This document shows, piece after piece, positions 22,641 through 35,818 of a stretch of DNA of 64,000 nucleotides (position 1 is the stretch's first letter; every line of letters begins with the position of its first letter). The translations under genes and the position numbers were made by a program. The notes beneath the pieces are model-generated. The model was not told the DNA's origin, made no database searches, and saw only the letters and a program-made list of their open reading frames with translations. The DNA comes from Calendula officinalis (lineage: Eukaryota > Streptophyta > Magnoliopsida > Asterales > Asteraceae), in contig OY970832.1 in the NCBI GenBank assembly GCA_963853835.1, positions 37,480,063-37,544,062 on the forward strand. The letters run 5' to 3'.

Positions 22641-24498
22641 TTGGATATCGAAGAGTTCGGGTCGAAGAGGGATGTTCGGGCCGAAGTGGTGTTCGGGCTG
22701 AAGTGGTGTTCTGGCCGAAGTTCGGTGTTCGGGCCGAGGATGATGTTCGAGCTGAGGTTGAAGTTCGGGCCGAGGTCGGAGTTCGGGCCGAGGTTGAAGT
22801 TCGGGCCGAGGTTAAAGTTCGGGCCGAAAATGAAGTTCGGGCCGAGAACAGTGAAGAGTTCGGGCCGAACTTGTTCTTGGCAGTGACGAACGAACCAGTT
22901 ATTTTGGTTACTCGTGGGCGTGAAACTGACACCCGAGCTGAAAGTTATGAATGTTTTAGTATAGCACCTTTTGTCACACAATCTTGGATATTGAAGAGTT
23001 CGGGCCGAAGAGGGATGTTCGGGCCGAAGTGGTGTTCGGGCCGAAGTGGGATGTTCGGGCCGAAGTGGTGTTCGGGCCGAAGTTCGGTGTTCGGGCCGAG
23101 GATGATGTTCGGGCCGAGGTCGGAGTTCGGGCCGAGGTCGGAGTTCGGGCCGAGGTCGGAGTTCGGGCCGAGGTTGAAGTTCGGGCCGAAAATGAAGTTC
23201 GGGCCGGGAACAGTGAAGAGTTCGGGCCGAACTTGTTCTTGGCAGTGACGAATGAACCAGCTATTTTGGTTACTCGTGGGCGTGAAACGGACACCCGAGC
23301 TGAAAGTTATGAATGTTTTAATATAGCACCTTTTGTCACACAATCTTGGATATTGAAGAGTTCGGGACGAAGAGGGATGTTCGGGCCGAAGTGGTGTTCG
23401 GGCCGAAGTGGTGTTCGGGCCGAAGTGGTGTTCGGGCCGAAGTGGTGTTCGGGTCGAAGTGGTGTTCGGGCCGAAGTTCGGTGTTCGGGCCGAGGATGAT
23501 GTTCGGGCCGAGGTCGGAGTTCGGGCCGAGGTCGGAGTTCGGGCCGAGGTCGGAGTTCGGGCCGAGGTTGAAGTTCGGGCCGAAAATGATGTTCGGGCCG
23601 GGAACAGTGAAGAGTTCGGGCCGAACTTGTTCTTGGCAGTGAAGAACGAACCAACTATTTTGGTTACTCGTGGGCGTGAAACGCACACCCGAGCTGAAAG
23701 TTATGAATGTTTTAGTATAGCACCTTTTGTCACACAATCTTGGATATTGAAGAGTTCGGGCCGAAGAGGGATGTTCGGGCCGAAGTGGTGTTCGGGCCGA
23801 AGTGGGATGTTCGGGCCGAAGTGGTGTTCGGGCCGAAGTTCGGTGTTCGGGCCGAGGATGATGTTCGGGCCGAGGTTGAAGTTCGGGCCGAGGTCGGAGT
23901 TCGGGCCGAGGTCGGAGTTCGGGCCGAGGTCGGAGTTCGGGCCAAGGTTGAAGTTCGGGCCGAAAATGAAGTTCGGGCCGGGAACAGTGAAGAGTTCGGG
24001 CCGAACTTGTTCTTGGCAGTGACGAACGAACCAGCTATTTTGGTTACTCGTGGGCGTGAAACGGACACCCGAGCTGAAACTTATGAATGTTTTAATATAG
24101 CACCTTTTGTCACACAATCTTGGATATTGAAGAGTTCGGGCCGAAGAGGGATGTTCGGGCCGAAGTGGTGTTCGGGCCGAAGTGGGATGTTCGGGCCGAA
24201 GTGGTGTTCGGGCCGAAGTGGTGTTCGGGCCGAAGTTCGGTGTTCGGGCCGAGGATGATGTTCGGGCCGAGGTTGAAGTTCGGGCCGAGGTCGGAGTTCG
24301 GGCCGAGGTTGAAGTTCGGGCCGAGGTTGAAGTTTGGGCCGAAAATGAAGTTCGGGCCAGGAACAGTGAAGAGTTCGGGCCGAACTTGTTCTTGGCAGTG
24401 ACGAAGGAACCAGCTATTTTGGTTACTCGTGGGCGTGAAACGGACACCCGAGCTGAAAGTTATAAATGTTTTAGTATAGCACCTTTTGTCACACAATC
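22641..24498 (+). repeat. Five-monomer duplication, copy 1 (1858 bp)
   Basis: Anchors 22641 and 22984 recur at 24499 and 24842, exactly 1858 bp downstream. The intervening monomers are 23346, 23740 and 24120. Shared rare variants include ttcgggTcgaagagg, ttctggccgaag, ttcgAgcTgagg and gttAaagttcgg (near 22811 and 24669). The anchor at 22641 is TTGGATATCG. Confidence 0.9.
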
Positions 24499-26320
24499 TT
24501 GGATATTGAAGAGTTCGGGTCGAAGAGGGATGTTCGGGCCGAAGTGGTGTTCGGGCTGAAGTGGTGTTCTGGCCGAAGTTCGGTGTTCGGGCCGAGGATG
24601 ATGTTCGAGCTGAGGTTGAAGTTCGGGCCGAGGTCGGAGTTCGGGCCGAGGTTGAAGTTCGGGCCGAGGTTAAAGTTCGGGCCGAAAATGAAGTTCGGGC
24701 CGAGAACAGTGAAGAGTTCGGGCCGAACTTGTTCTTGGCAGTGACGAACGAACCAGTTATTTTGGTTACTCGTGGGCGTGAAACGGACACCCGAGCTGAA
24801 AGTTATGAATGTTTTAGTATAGCACCTTTTGTCACACAATCTTGGATATTGAAGAGTTCGGGCCGAAGAGGGATGTTCGGGCCGAAGTGGTGTTCGGGCC
24901 GAAGTGGGATGTTCGGGCCGAAGTGGTGTTCGGGCCGAAGTGGTGTTCGGGCCGAAGTTCGGTGTTCGGGCCGAAGTTCGGTGTTCGGGCCGAGGATGAT
25001 GTTCGGGCCGAGGTCGGAGTTCGGGCCGAGGTCGGAGTTCGGGCCGAGGTCGGAGTTCGGGCCGAGGTTGAAGTTCGGGCCGAAAATGAAGTTCGGGCCG
25101 GGAACAGTGAAGAGTTCGGGCCGAACTTGTTCTTGGCAGTGACGAATGAACCAGCTATTTTGGTTACTCGTGGGCGTGAAACGGACACCCGAGCTGAAAG
25201 TTATGAATGTTTTAATATAGCACCTTTTGTCACACAATCTTGGATATTGAAGAGTTCGGGACGAAGAGGGATGTTCGGGCCGAAGTGGTGTTCGGGCCGA
25301 AGTGGTGTTCGGGCCGAAGTGGTGTTCGGGCCGAAGTGGTGTTCGGGCCGAAGTGGTGTTCGGGCCGAAGTTCGGTGTTCGGGCCGAGGATGATGTTCGG
25401 GCCGAGGTCGGAGTTCGGGCCGAGGTCGGAGTTCGGGCCGAGGTTGAAGTTCGGGCCGAAAATGATGTTCGGGCCGGGAACAGTGAAGAGTTTGGGCCGA
25501 ACTTGTTCTTGGCAGTGAAGAACGAACCAGCTATTTTGGTTACTCGTGGGCGTGAAACGCACACCCGAGCTGAAAGTTATGAATGTTTTAATATAGCACC
25601 TTTTGTCACACAATCTTGGATATTGAAGAATTCGGGCCGAAGAGGGATGTTCGAGCCGAAGTGGTGTTCGGGGCGAAGTGGGATGTTCGGGCCGAAGTGG
25701 TGTTCGGGCCAAAGTTTGGTGTTCGGGCCGAGGATGATGTTCGGGCCGAGGTTGAAATTCGGGCCGAGGTCGGAGTTTGGGCCGAGGTTGAAGTTCGGGA
25801 CGAAAATGAAGTTCGGGCCGGGAACAGTGTAGAGTTCGGGCAGAACTTGTTCTTGGCAGTGACGAACGAACCAGCTATTTTGGTTACTCGTGGGCGTGAA
25901 ACGGACACCCGAGCTGAAAGTTATGAATGTTTTAGTATAGCACCTTTTGTCACACAATCTGGGACATTGAAGAGTTCGGGCCGAAGAGGGATGTTCGGGC
26001 CGAAGTGGTGTTCGGGCCGAAGTGGGATGTTCGGGCCGAAGTGATGTTCGGTCCGAGGATGATGTTCGGGCCGAGGTTGAAGTTCGGACCGAGGTCGGAG
26101 TTCGGGCCGAGGTCGGAGTTCGGGCCGAGGTCGGAGTTCGGGCCAAGGTTGAAGTTCGGGCCGAAAATGAAGTTCGGGCCGGGAACAGTGAAGAGTTCGG
26201 GCCGAACTTGTTCTTGGCAGTGACGAACGAACCACCTATTTTGGTTACTCGTGGGCGTGAAACGGACACCCGAGCTGAAACTTATGAATGTTTTAATATA
26301 GCACCTTTTGTCACACAATC
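24499..26320 (+). repeat. Five-monomer duplication, copy 2 (right edge diffuse)
   Basis: Homology with 22641 onward is clear through 25240, which matches 23346 in its long run of tggtg units and the cagtgAagaacgaacc and aaacgCacacc variants. It then fades at 25616, a GAATTC-type monomer. The right edge lies between about 25580 and 25640 if only shared variants are counted; I give the next non-GAATTC boundary as an outer limit. Confidence 0.65.
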
Positions 26321-26953
26321 TTGGATATTGAAGAGTTCGGGCCGAAGAGGCATGTTCGGGCCGAAGTGGTGTTCGGGCCGAAGTGGGATGTTCGGGCCGA
26401 AGTGGTGTTCGGGCCGAAGTTTGGTGTTCGGGCCGAGGATGATATTCGGGCCGAGGTTGAAGGTCGGGCCGAGGTCGGAGTTCGGGCCGAGGTTGAAGTT
26501 CGGGCCGAAAATGAAGTTCGGGCCAGGAACAGTGAAGAGTTCGGACGGAACTTGTTCTTGGCAGTGACGAACGAACCAGCTATTTTGGTTACTCGTGGGC
26601 GTGAAACGGACACCCGATCTGAATGTTATGAATGTTTTAGTATAGCACCTTTTTTCACACAATCTTGGATATTGAAGAGTTCGGGCCGAAGAGGGATGTT
26701 CGGGCCGAAGTGGTGTTCGGGCCGAAGTGGTGTTCGGGCCGAAGTTCGGTGTTCGGGCCGAGGATGATGTTCGGGCCGAGGTTGAAGTTTGGGACGAAAA
26801 TGAAGTTCGGGCCGGGAACAGTGTAGAGTTCGGGCAGAACTTGTTCTTGGCAGTGACGAACGAACCAGCTATTTTGGTTACTCGTGGGCGTGAAACGGAC
26901 ACCCGAGCTGAAAGTTATGAATGTTTTAGTATAGCACCTTTTGTCACACAATC

Positions 26954-29895
26954 TTGGATATTGAAGAGTTCGGGCCGAAGAGGGATGTTCGGGCCAAAGT
27001 GGTGTTCGGGCCGAAGTGGGATGTTCGGGCCGAAGTGGTGTTCGGGCCGAGGATGATGTTCGGGCCGATGTTGGAGTTCGGGCCGAGGTCGGAGTTCGGG
27101 CCGAGGTCGGAGTTCGGGCCGAGGTTGAAGTTCGGGCCGAAAATGAAGTTCGGGCCGGGAACAGTGAAGAGTTCGGGCCGAACTTGTTCTTGGCAGTGAC
27201 GAATGAACCAGCTATTTTGGTTACTCGTGGGCGTGAAACGGACACCCGAGCTGAAAGTTATGAATGTTTTAATATAGCACCTTTTGTCACACAATCTTGG
27301 ATATTGAAGAATTCGGGCTGAAGAGGGATGTTCGTGCCGAAGTGGTGTTCGGGGCGAAGTGGGATGTTCGGGCCGAAGTGGTGTTCGGGCCGAAGTGGTG
27401 TTCGAGCCAAAGTTCGGTGTTCGGGCCGAGGATGATGTTCGGGCCGAGGTTGAAATTCGGGCCGAGGTCGGAGTTCGGGCTGAGGTTGAAGTTCGGGCCG
27501 AGGTTGAAGTTCGGGACGAAAATGAAGTTCGGGCCGTGAACAGTGTAGAGTTCGGGCCGAACTTGTTCTTGGCAGTGACGAACGAACCAGCTATTTTGGT
27601 TACTCGTGGGCGTAAAACGGACACCCGAGCTGAAAGTTATGAATGTTTTAGTATAGCACCTTTTGTCACACAATCTTGGATATTGAAGAGTTCGGGCCGA
27701 AGAGGGATGTTCGGGCCGAAGTGGTGTTCGGGCCGAAGTGGGATGTTCGGGCCGAAGTGGTGTTCGGCCGAAGTTCGGTGTTCGGGCCGAGGATGATGTT
27801 CGGGCCGAGGTTGAAGTTCGGGCCGAGGTCGGAGTTCGGGCCGAGGTCGGAGTTCGGACCGAGGTCGGAGTTCTGGCCGAGGTTGAAGTTCGGGCCAAAA
27901 ATGAAGTTCGGGCCGGGAACATTGAAGAGTTCGGGCCGAACTTGTTCTTGGCAGTGACGAACGAACCAGCTATTTTGGTTACTCGTGGGCGTGAAACGGA
28001 CACCCGAGCTGAAACTTATGAATGTTTTAATATAGCACCTTTTGTCACACAATCTTGGATATTGAAGAGTTCGGGCCGAAGAGGGATGTTCGGGCCGAAG
28101 TGGCGTTCGGGCCGAAGTGGGATGTTCGGGCCGAAGTGGTGTTCGGGCCGAAGTTCGGTGTTCGGGCCGAGGATGATGTTCGGGCCGAGGTTGAAGTTCG
28201 GGCCGAGGTCGGAGTTCGGCCCGAGGTTGAAGTTCGGGCCGAGGTTGAAGTTCGGGCCGAAAATGAAGTTCGGGCCAGGAACAGTGAAGAGTTCGGGCCG
28301 AACTTGTTTTTGGCAGTGACGAAGGTACCAGCTATTTTGGTTACTCGTGGGCGTGAAACGGACACCCGAGCTGAAAGTTATAAATGTTTTAGTATAGCAC
28401 CTTTTGTCACACAATCTTGGATATTGAAGAGTTCGGGCCGAAGAGGGATGTTCGGGCCGAAGTGGTGTTCGGGCCGAAGTGGTGTTCGGGCCGAAGTGGT
28501 GTTCGGGCCGAAGTTCGGTGTTCAGGCCGAGGATGATGTTCGGGCCGAGGTTGAAGTTCGGGCCGAGGTCGGAGTTCGGGCCGAGGTTGAAGTTCGGGCC
28601 GAGGTCGGAGTTCGGGCCGAGGTTGAAGTTCGGGCCGAGGTTGAAGTTCGGGCCGAAAATGAAGTTCGGGCCGAGAACAGTGAAGAGTTCGGGCCGAACT
28701 TGTTCTTGGCAGTGACGAACGAACCAGTTATTTTGGTTACTCGTGGGCGTGAAACGGACACCCGAGCCGAAAGTTATGAATGTTTTAATATAGCACCTTT
28801 TGTCACACAATCTTGGATATTGAAGAATTCGGGCCGAAGAGGGATGTTCGTGCCGAAGTGGTGTTCGGGGCGAAGTGGGATGTTCGGGCCCAAGTGGTGT
28901 TCGGGCCGAAGTGGTGTTCGGGCCAAAGTTCGGTGTTCGGGCCGAGGATGATGTTCAGGCCGAGGTTGAAATTCGGGCCGAGGTCGGAGTTCGGGCTGAG
29001 GTTGAAGTTCGGGCCGAGGTTGAAGTTCGGGACGAAAATGAAGTTCGGGCCGTGAACAGTGCAGAGTTCGGGCCGAACTTGTTCTTGGCAGTGACGAACG
29101 AACCAGCTATTTTTGTTACTCGTGGGCGTGAAACGGACACCCGAGCTGAAACTTATGAATGTTTTAATATAGCACCTTTTGTCACACAATCTTGGATATT
29201 GAAAAGTTCGGGCCGAAGAGGCATGTTCGGGCCGAAGTGGTGTTCGGGCCGAAGTGGGATGTTCGGGCCGAAGTGGTGTTCGGGCCGAAGTTTGGTGTTC
29301 GGGCCGAGGATGATGTTCGGGCCGAGGTTGAAGGTCGGGCCGAGGTCGGAGTTCGGGCCGAGGTTGAAGTTCGGGCCGAAAATGAAGTTCGGGCCAGGAA
29401 CAGTGAAGAGTTCGGACGGAACTTGTTCTTGGCAGTGACGAACGAACCAGCTATTTTGGTTACTCGTGGGCGTGAAACGGACACCCGAGCTGAATGTTAT
29501 GAATGTTTTAGTATAGCACCTTTTTTCACACAATCTTGGATATTGAAGAGTTCGGGCCGAAGAGGGATGTTCGGGCCGAAGTGGTGTTCGGGCCGAAGTG
29601 GTGTTCGGGCCGAAGTGGTGTTCGGGCCGAAGTTCGGTGTTCGGGCCGAGGATGATGTTCGGGCCGAGGTTGAAGTTCGGGCCTAGGTCGGAGTTCGGGC
29701 CGAGGTTGAAGTTCGGGCCGATGTTGAAGTTCGGGCCGAAAATGAAGTTCGGGCCGAGAACAGTGAAGAGTTCGGGCCGAACTTGTTCTTGGCAGTGACG
29801 AACAAACCAGTTATTTTGGTTACTCGTGGGCGTGAAACGGACACCCGAGCTGAAAGTTATGAATGTTTTAGTATAGCACCTTTTGTCACACAATC
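26954..29895 (+). repeat. Eight-monomer unit (2942 bp), repeated at 29896
   Basis: Anchors 26954, 27297, 27676 and 28055 recur at 29896, 30239, 30618 and 30997, each offset by 2942 bp. Shared markers include the gttgGagttcgg unit (near 27070 and 30012), ttcgAgccaaag (near 27410 and 30350), gggccGTgaacagtg, and the 16-bp lesion unit ttcggccgaag (near 27765 and 30707). Homology breaks in the fifth monomer. Confidence 0.87.
27765..27775 (+). repeat. Marker lesion: 10-bp core TTCGGCCGAA (subfamily tag)
   Basis: One G is lost from the central GGG, converting the core into a perfect even palindrome, TTCGGCCGAA. Together with gggaacaTtgaag it tags monomers 27676, 30618, 33219, 35096, 35819, 37660, 42769, 46075, 54093 and 56190. 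The distances between these are mostly whole HOR periods, so the lesion is a convenient HOR landmark. Confidence 0.85.
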
Positions 29896-30617
29896 TTGGA
29901 TATTGAAGAGTTCGGGCCGAAGAGGGATGTTCGGGCCAAAGTGGTGTTCGGGCCAAAGTGGGATGTTCGGGCCGAAGTGGTGTTCGGGCCGAGGATGATG
30001 TTCGGGCCGAGGTTGGAGTTCGGGCCGAGGTCGGAGTTCGGGCCGAGGTCGGAGTTCGGGCCGAGGTTGAAGTTCGGGCCGAAAATGAAGTTCGGGCCGG
30101 GAACAGTGAAGAGTTCGGGCCGAACTTGTTCTTGGCAGTGACGAATTAACCAGCTATTTTGGTTACTCGTGGGCGTGAAACGGACACCCGAGCTGAAAGT
30201 TATGAATGTTTTAATATAGCACCTTTTGTCACACAATCTTGGATATTGAAGAATTCGGGCCGAAGAGGGATGTTCGTGCCGAAGTGGTGTTCGGGGCGAA
30301 GTGGGATGTTCGGGCCGAAGTGGTGTTCGGGCCGAAGTGGTGTTCGAGCCAAAGTTCGGTGTTCGGGCCGAGGATGATGTTCGGGCCGAGGTTGAAATTC
30401 GGGCCGAGGTCGGAGTTCGGGCTGAGGTTGAAGTTCGGGCCGAGGTTGAAGTTCGGGACGAAAATGAAGTTCGGGCCGTGAACAGTGTAGAGTTCGGGCC
30501 GAACTTGTTCTTGGCAGTGACGAACGAACCAGCTATTTTGGTTACTCGTGGGCGTGAAACGGACACCCGAGCTGAAAGTTATGAATGTTTTAGTATAGCA
30601 CCTTTTGTCACACAATC

Positions 30618-33218
30618 TTGGATATTGAAGAGTTTGGGCCGAAGAGGGATGTTCGGGCCGAAGTGGTGTTTGGGCCGAAGTGGGATGTTCGGGCCGAAGT
30701 GGTGTTCGGCCGAAGTTCGGTGTTCGGGCCGAGGATGATGTTCGGGCCGAGGTTGAAGTTCGGGCCGAGGTCGGAGTTCGGGCCGAGGTCGGAGTTCGGG
30801 CCGAGGTCGGAGTTCGGGCCGAGGTTGAAGTTCGGGCCGAAAATGAAGTTCGGGCCGGGAACATTGAAGAGTTCGGGCCGAACTTGTTCTTGGCAGTGAC
30901 GAACGAACCAGCTATTTTGGTTACTCGTGGGCGTGAAACGGACACCCGAGCTGAAAGTTATAAATGTTTTAGTATAGCACCTTTTGTCACACAATCTTGG
31001 ATATTGAAGAGTTCGGGCCGAAGAGGGATGTTCGGGCCGAAGTGGTGTTCGGGCCGAAGTGGGATGTTCGGGCCGAAGTGGTGTTCGGGCCGAAGTTCGG
31101 TGTTCGGGCCGAGGATGATGTTCGGGCCGAGGTTGAAGTTCGGGCCGAGGTCGGAGTTCGGGCCGAGGTTGAAGTTCGGGCCGAGGTTGAAGTTCGGGCC
31201 GAAAATGAAGTTCGGGCCAGGAACAGTGAAGAGTTCGGGCCGAACTTGTTTTTGGCAGTGACGAAGGTACCAGCTATTTTGGTTACTCGTGGGCGTGAAA
31301 CGGACACCCGAGCTGAAAGTTATAAATGTTTTAGTATAGCACCTTTTGTCACACAATCTTGGATATTGAAGAGTTCGGGCCGAAGAGGGATGTTCGGGCC
31401 GAAGTGGTGTTCGGGCCGAAGTGGTGTTCGGGCTGAAGTGGTGTTCGGGCCGAAGTTCGGTGTTCGGGCCGAGGATGATGTTCGGGCCGAGGTTGAAGTT
31501 CGGGCCGAGGTCGGAGTTCGGGCCGAGGTTGAAGTTCGGGCCGTGGTCGAAGTTCGGGCCGAAAATGAAGTTCGGGCCGAGAACAGTGAAGAGTTCGGGC
31601 CGAACTTGTTCTTGGCAGTGACGAACGAACCAGTTATTTTGGTTACTCGTGGGCGTGAAACGGACACCCGAGCTGAAAGTTATGAATGTTTTAGTATAGC
31701 ACTTTTTTTCACACAATCTTGGATATTGAAGAGTTCGAGCCGAAGAGGGATGTTCGGGCCGAAGTGGTGTTCGGGCCAAAGTTCGGTTGTTCGGGCCGAA
31801 GTGGTGTTCGGGCCGATGTTCGGTGTTCGGGCCGAGGTTGAAGTTCGGGCCGAGGTCGGAGTTCGGGCCGAGGTTGAAGTTCGGGCCGAGGTTGAAGTTC
31901 GGGCCGAAAATGAAGTTCGGGCCGGGAACAGTGAAGAGTTCGGGCCGAACTTGTTCTTGGCAGTGACGAACGAACCAGCTATTTTGGTTACTCGTGGGCG
32001 TGAAACGGACACCCGAGCTGAAACTTATGAATGTTTTAATATAGCACCATTTGTCACACAATCTTGGATATTGAAGAATTCAGGCCGAAGAGGGATGTTC
32101 GAGCCGAAGTGGTGTTCGGGGCGAAGTGGGATGTTCGGGCCGAAGTGGTGTTCGGGCCAAAGTTCGGTGTTCGGGCCGAGGATGATGTTCGGGCCGAGGT
32201 TGAAATTCGGGCCAAGGTCGGAGTTCGAGCCGAGGTTGAAGTTCAGGCCGAGGTTGAAGTTCGGGACGAAAATGAAGTTCGGGCCGGGAACAGTGTTGAG
32301 TTCGGGCAGAACCTGTTCTTGGCAGTGACGAACGAACCAGCTATTTTGGTTACTCGTGGGCGTGAAACGGACACCCGAGCTGAAAGTTATGAATGTTTTA
32401 GTATAGCACCTTTTGTCACACAATCTTGGATATTGAAGAGTTCGGGCCGAAGAGGGATGTTCGGGCCGAAGTGGTGTTCGGGCCGAAGTGGTGTTCGGGC
32501 CGAAGTGGTGTTCGGGCCGAAGTTCGGTGTTCAGGCCGAGGATGATGTTCGGGCAGAGGTTGAAGTTCGGGCCGAGGTCGGAGTTCGGGCCGAGGTTGAA
32601 GTTCGGGCCGAGGTCGGAGTTCGGGCCGAGGTTGAAGTTCGGGCCGAGGTTGAAGTTCGGGCCGAAAATGAAGTTCGGGCCGAAAATGAAGTTCGGGCCG
32701 AGAACAGTGAAGAGTTCGGGCCGAACTTGTTCTTGGCAGTGACGAACGAACCAGTTATTTTGGTTACTCGTTGGCGTGAAACGGACACCCGAGCTGAAAG
32801 TTATGAATGTTTTAATATAGCACCTTTTGTCACACAATCTTGGATATTGAAGAATTCGGGCCGATGAGGGATGTTCGTGCCGAAGTGGTGTTCGGGGCGA
32901 AGTGGGATGTTCGGGCCCAAGTGGTGTTCGGGCCGAAGTGGTGTTCGGGCCAAAGTTCGGTGTTCGGGCCGAGGATGATGTTCAGGCCGAGGTTGAAATT
33001 CGGGCCGAGGTCGGAGTTCGGGCTGAGGTTGAAGTTCGGGCCGAGGTTGAAGTTCGGGACGAAAATGAAGTTCGGGCCGTGAACAGTGCAGAGTTCGGGC
33101 CGAACTTGTTCTTGACAGTGACGAACGAACCAGCTATTTTGGTTACTCGTGGGCGTGAAACGGACACCCGAGCTGAAAGTTATGAATGTTTTAGTATAGC
33201 ACCTTTTGTCACACAATC
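30618..33218 (+). repeat. Seven-monomer HOR copy (2601 bp)
   Basis: It starts with the monomer carrying the ttcggccgaag lesion and gggaacaTtgaag. It contains anchors 30618, 30997, 31359, 31719, 32064, 32426 and 32840. The first two monomers recur at 33219 and 33598, exactly 2601 bp on. The inner monomers are of different subfamilies from those of the next copy, so only the frame of the HOR is conserved. Confidence 0.75.
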
Positions 33219-35818
33219 TTGGATATTGAAGAGTTCGGGCCGAAGAGGGATGTTCGGGCCGAAGTGGTGTTCGGGCCGAAGTGGGATGTTCGGGCCGAAG
33301 TGGTGTTCGGCCGAAGTTCGGTGTTCGGGCCGAGGATGATGTTCGGGCCGAGGTTGAAGTTCGGGCCGAGGTCGGAGTTCGGGCCGAGGTCGGAGTTCGG
33401 GCCGAGGTCGGAGTTCGGGCCGAGGTTGAAGTTCGGGCCGAAAATGAAGTTCGGGCCGGGAACATTGAAGAGTTCGGGCCGAACTTGTTCTTGGCAGTGA
33501 CGAACGAACCAGCTATTCTGGTTACTCGTGGGCGTGAAACGGACACTCGAGCTGAAACTTATGAATGTTTTAATATAGCACCTTTTGTCACACAATCTTG
33601 GATATTGAAGAGTTCGGGCCGAAGAGGGATGTTCGGGCCGAAGTGGTGTTCGGGCCGAAGTGGGATGTTCGGGCCGAAGTGGTGTTCGGGCCGAAGTTCG
33701 GTGTTCGGGCCGAGGATGATGTTCGGGCCGAGGTTGAAGTTCGGGCCGAGGTCGGAGTTCGGGCCGAGGTTGAAGTTCAGGCCGAGGTTGAAGTTCGGGC
33801 CGAAAATGAAGTTCGGGCCAGGAACAGTGAAGAGTTCGGGCCAAACTTGTTCTTGGCAGTGACGAAGGAACCAGCTATTTTGGTTACTCGTGGGCGTGAA
33901 ACAGACACCCAAGCTGAAAGTTATAAATGTTTTAGTATAGCACCTTTTGTCACACAATCTTGGATATTGAAGAGTTCGGGTCGAAGAGGGATGTTCGGGC
34001 CGAAGTGGTGTTCGGGCCGAAGTGGTGTTCGGGCTGAAGTGGTGTTCGGGCCGAGGTTCGGTGTTCGGGTCGAGGATGATGTTCGGGCCGAGGTTGAAGT
34101 TCGGGCTGAGGTCGGAGTTCGGGCTGAGGTCGGAGTTCGGGCCGAGGTTGAAGTTCGGGCCGAGGTTGAAGTTCGGGCCGAAAATGAAGTTCGGGCCGAG
34201 AACAGTGAAGAGTTCGGGCCGAACTTGTTCTTGGCAGTGACGAACGAACCAGTTATTTTGGTTACTCGTGGGCGTGAAACGGACACCCGAGCTGAAAGTT
34301 ATGAATGTTTTAGTATAGCACCTTTTGTCACACAATCTTGGATATTGAAGAGTTCGAGCTGAAGAGGGATGTTCGGGCCGAAGTGGTGTTCGGGCCGAAG
34401 TGGGATGTTCGGGCCGAAGTGGTGTTCGGGCCGAAGTGGTGTTCGGGACGAAGTTCGGTGTTCGGGCCGAGGATGATGTTCGGGCCGAGGTCGGAGTTCG
34501 GGCCGAGGTCGGAGTTCGGGCCGAGGTCGGAGTTCGGGCCGAGGTTGAAGTTCGGGCCGAAAATGAAGTTCGGGCCGGGAACAGTGAAGAGTTCGGGCCG
34601 AACTTGTTCTTGGCAGTGACGAATGAACCAGCTATTTTGGTTACTCGTGGGCGTGAAACGGACACCCGAGCTGAAAGTTATGAATGTTTTAATATAGCAC
34701 CTTTTGTCACACAATCTTGGATATTGAAGAATTCGGGCCGAAGAGGGATGTTCGTGCCGAAGTGGTGTTCGGGGCGAAGTGGGATGTTCGGGCCGAAGTG
34801 GTGTTCGGGCCGAAGTGGTGTTCGAGCCAAAGTTCGGTGTTCGGGCCGAGGATGATGTTCGGGCCGAGGTTGAAATTCGGGCCGAGGTCGGAGTTCGGGC
34901 TGAGGTTGAAGTTCGGGCCGAGGTTGAAGTTCGGGACGAAAATGAAGTTCGGGCCGTGAACAGTGTAGAGTTTGGGCCGAACTTGTTCTTGGCAGTGACG
35001 AACGAACCAGCTATTTTGGTTACTCGTGGGCGTGAAACGGACACCCGAGCTGAAAGTTATGAATGTTTTAGTATAGCACCTTTTGTCACACAATCTTGGA
35101 TATTGAAGAGTTCGGGCCGAAGAGGGATGTTCGGGCCGAAGTGGTGTTCGGGCCGAAGTGGGATGTTCGGGCCGAAGTGGTGTTCGGCCGAAGTTCGGTG
35201 TTTGGGCCAAGGATGATGTTCGGGCCGAGGTTGAAGTTCGGGCCGAGGTCGGAGTTCGGGCCGAGGTCGGAGTTCGGGCCGAGGTCGGAGTTCGGGCCGA
35301 GGTTGAAGTTCGGGCCGAAAATGAAGTTCGGGCCGGGAACATTGAAGAGTTCGGGCCGAACTTGTTCTTGGCAGTGACGAACGAACCAGCTATTTTGGTT
35401 ACTCGTGGGCGTGAAACGGACACCCGAGCTGAAACTTATGAATGTTTTAATATAGCACCTTTTATCACACAATCTTGGATATTGAAGAGTTCGGGCCGAA
35501 GAGGGATGTTCGGGCCGAAGTGGTGTTCGGGCCGAAGTGGGATGTTCGGGCCGAAGTGGTGTTCGGGCCGAAGTTCGGTGTTCGGGCCGAGGATGATGTT
35601 CGGGCCGAGGTTGAAGTTCGGGCCGAGGTCGGAGTTCGGGCCGAGGTTGAAGTTCGGGCCGAAAATGAAGTTCGGGCCGGGAACAGTGAAGAGTTCGGGC
35701 CGAACTTGTTCTTGGCAGTGACGAATGAACCAGCTATTTTGGTTACTCGTGGGCGTGAAACGGACACCCGAGCTGAAAGTTATGAATGTTTTAGTATAGC
35801 ACCTTTTGTCAAACAATC
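33219..35818 (+). repeat. Seven-monomer HOR copy (2600 bp), closely repeated at 35819
   Basis: Anchors 33219, 33598, 33960, 34338, 34717, 35096 and 35475 map to 35819, 36198, 36560, 36919, 37281, 37660 and 38021. The offset falls from 2600 to 2581, 2564 and 2546 bp. Each fall of 17-19 bp corresponds to loss of one sub-repeat in the second copy, for example monomer 33960 (378 bp) against 36560 (359 bp) and 34338 (379 bp) against 36919 (362 bp). Confidence 0.88.

Larger units (their letters stand above)
16027..25615 (+). repeat. Subarray 4: mixed monomers without the lead-in GAATTC
   Basis: Monomers start at 16027, 16407, 16750, 17115, 17500, 17898, 18260, 18820, 19134, 19441, 19785, 20128, 20526, 20849, 21193, 21539, 21864, 22207, 22641, 22984, 23346, 23740, 24120, 24499, 24842 and 25240. 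None carries the gaagAATTC lead-in, which separates this block from its neighbours. Local two-monomer duplications are visible, for example 17115/17500 with 17898/18260, sharing gggatAttcggg and ttcAAgccg. Confidence 0.87.
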